A DNA stretch of 7,308 nt from CAZEJK01 sp964512045 (GTDB taxonomy: Bacteria > Acidobacteriota > Thermoanaerobaculia > Thermoanaerobaculales > Sulfomarinibacteraceae), in assembly GCA_964512045.1 (NCBI GenBank), contig CAZEJK010000257.1, forward strand, positions 1 to 7,308. Direction: 5' to 3'. Both the position numbers and the translations under genes were made by a program. This document shows positions 6,550 through 7,308 of the stretch, piece after piece. The notes below the pieces were generated by a model. It had not been told where the DNA came from. It was given only the letters and a program-made list of their open reading frames with translations, and made no database searches. Within the stretch, counting starts at the first letter, position 1. Each line of letters begins with the position of its first letter.

Positions 6550-6558
6550 CCGGTTACG

Positions 6559-7308
6559 GTGAGCTTCGTCGAGGCGATCGCTGCGAAACGGGACGGGCAG
6601 AAGCTGTCGCGGGCGCAGGTTTGCGAGCTCGTTACCGGCGCCACATCCCACGATCTTCCACCAGAGCAGCTCGCGGCGATGCTCATGGCGATCTGCTGCC
6701 GCGGCATGGACCCCGAGGAGACGTCCTGTCTGACGCAGGAGATGCTGGCCTCCGGTGATCAGTGGTCGCTGGCTCGGGATCTGGATGCGGTCGACAAGCA
6801 CTCCACCGGCGGTGTCGGGGATACGGTGTCGCTGGTGTTTGCGCCGTTGATGGCAGCGATCGGCGTGCCGGTGGTGATGATGGCTGGTCGCGGGCTGGGA
6901 CACTCGCAGGGAACGATCGACAAGCTGGAGGCGGTGCCCGGGTTCGCCTGCCCGTCGAGCCGAGACGCAGTGCTCGAGGTCGCTCAGCGGGCCGGGGTCG
7001 CCATCGTCGAGCAGACCGACTCCATCGCCCCGGCGGACCGGACTCTGTACGCCCTGCGAGACGTGACCGCTACAGTGCCGTCACTCCCCCTGATCGTGGG
7101 CTCGATCATGTCGAAGAAGCTGGCGCTTGGAGTGGGGACGCTGGTCCTGGATGTGAAGTGGGGAAGCGGCGCGTTCTGCTCGACCGTCGATTCCGCCCGT
7201 GAGCTGGCAGTTGCCCTGCGCCAGGTGGGACGTGACGCCGATGTGGCTGTCGAGGCGATCTTGTCCGACATGAACCAGCCGTTGGGATCGGCGCTGGGGC
7301 TCGCGTGC
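6559..7308 (+). CDS. deoA: Thymidine/pyrimidine-nucleoside phosphorylase (3' end cut by window edge)
   Basis: Cleaves thymidine, and possibly uridine, with phosphate to the free base and (deoxy)ribose 1-phosphate, in pyrimidine salvage and breakdown; cytoplasmic. 250 codons are visible; the family is about 430-450 residues, so the C-terminal domain is missing. The helical N-terminal domain (FVEAIAAKRDGQKLS) is followed by phosphate-site motif DKHSTGGVGD (79-88), signature MAGRGLGHSQGTIDKLE (108-124), YALRDVTATV (164-173) and GSIMSKKLA (181-189). Compared by eye with E. coli DeoA at a constant offset of 4, Lys80, Ser82, Thr119, Arg167, Ser182 and Lys186 match Lys84, Ser86, Thr123, Arg171, Ser186 and Lys190. 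Unusual changes: HSQGT where HTGGT is usual, VKWGSGAF where VKVGSGAF is usual, and GLA where GNA is usual near the edge. The GTG start is the first possible in this frame, since the TPR stop lies in the same frame 9 bases upstream; no close ribosome site is seen, suggesting translational coupling. Confidence 0.93.
   Translation, partial: MSFVEAIAAKRDGQKLSRAQVCELVTGATSHDLPPEQLAAMLMAICCRGMDPEETSCLTQEMLASGDQWSLARDLDAVDKHSTGGVGDTVSLVFAPLMAAIGVPVVMMAGRGLGHSQGTIDKLEAVPGFACPSSRDAVLEVAQRAGVAIVEQTDSIAPADRTLYALRDVTATVPSLPLIVGSIMSKKLALGVGTLVLDVKWGSGAFCSTVDSARELAVALRQVGRDADVAVEAILSDMNQPLGSALGLAC

Noticed and set aside
5482..6903. 473-codon minus-strand frame opposite the PAP2, TPR and phosphorylase genes
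   Set aside because: Runs across three plus-strand genes and an intergenic promoter, and is rich in His, Arg and Gln as expected of an antisense frame.
1..7308. Search for tRNA/rRNA genes, CRISPR repeats, insertion sequences and attachment sites
   Set aside because: No spaced direct repeats, transposase-like frames, terminal inverted repeats or tRNA-like cloverleaf were seen by eye; gaps between genes are all under 150 bases.

Overview
The window is a dense, high-GC stretch of bacterial chromosome. It holds eight protein-coding genes, no RNA genes, no mobile elements and no gene-free stretch longer than about 150 bases. The organism cannot be fixed from the sequence. The high GC content, GTG starts, promoter-like -10 boxes placed directly before SD-less start codons, and a single-pass TPR protein of a kind common in diderm bacteria would fit a high-GC Gram-negative or deep-branching phylum (for example Gemmatimonadota-like). 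That placement is a low-confidence inference.

Left part, minus strand (1-3170): a three-gene operon for a molybdenum hydroxylase of the xanthine dehydrogenase family, transcribed right to left in the order FAD subunit (2286-3152), [2Fe-2S] subunit (1820-2293), molybdopterin subunit (1-1823, cut by the window edge). The genes overlap by 8 and 4 bases, so translation is probably coupled. The visible part of the molybdenum subunit carries the counterparts of the bovine residues Gln767, Glu802 and Arg880, which favours a purine substrate (hypoxanthine/xanthine) over aldehydes or CO.

Middle, minus strand (3270-4939): a two-component system. The histidine kinase (3965-4927) comes first and overlaps the OmpR/PhoB-type response regulator (3270-3968) by an ATGA. 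The kinase has two membrane helices, almost no external loop and no recognisable HAMP or sensor domain, the layout of intramembrane-sensing kinases. A 117-base gap with the xdh promoter separates this pair from the xdh operon downstream.

Right part, plus strand (5032-7308): a PAP2-type membrane phosphatase (5047-5718) faces away from the kinase gene. It is followed by a promoter with recognisable -35 and -10 boxes and an apparent two-gene unit: a membrane-anchored TPR protein (5866-6549) and, 9 bases later, a thymidine/pyrimidine-nucleoside phosphorylase (6559 to the window end, cut). The phosphorylase and xdh both belong to nucleoside and base breakdown or salvage, but they lie on opposite strands in separate units, so a shared pathway is only suggested.

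Three genes (xdh FAD subunit, kinase, PAP2) share an SD-less ATG lying 6 or 9 bases after a TANNNT box. This suggests leaderless or near-leaderless transcripts. I see no clearly new biological system here; the most unusual points are that start-site pattern, the sensor-less kinase, the sequence changes in the phosphorylase signature, and two dyad structures between genes.
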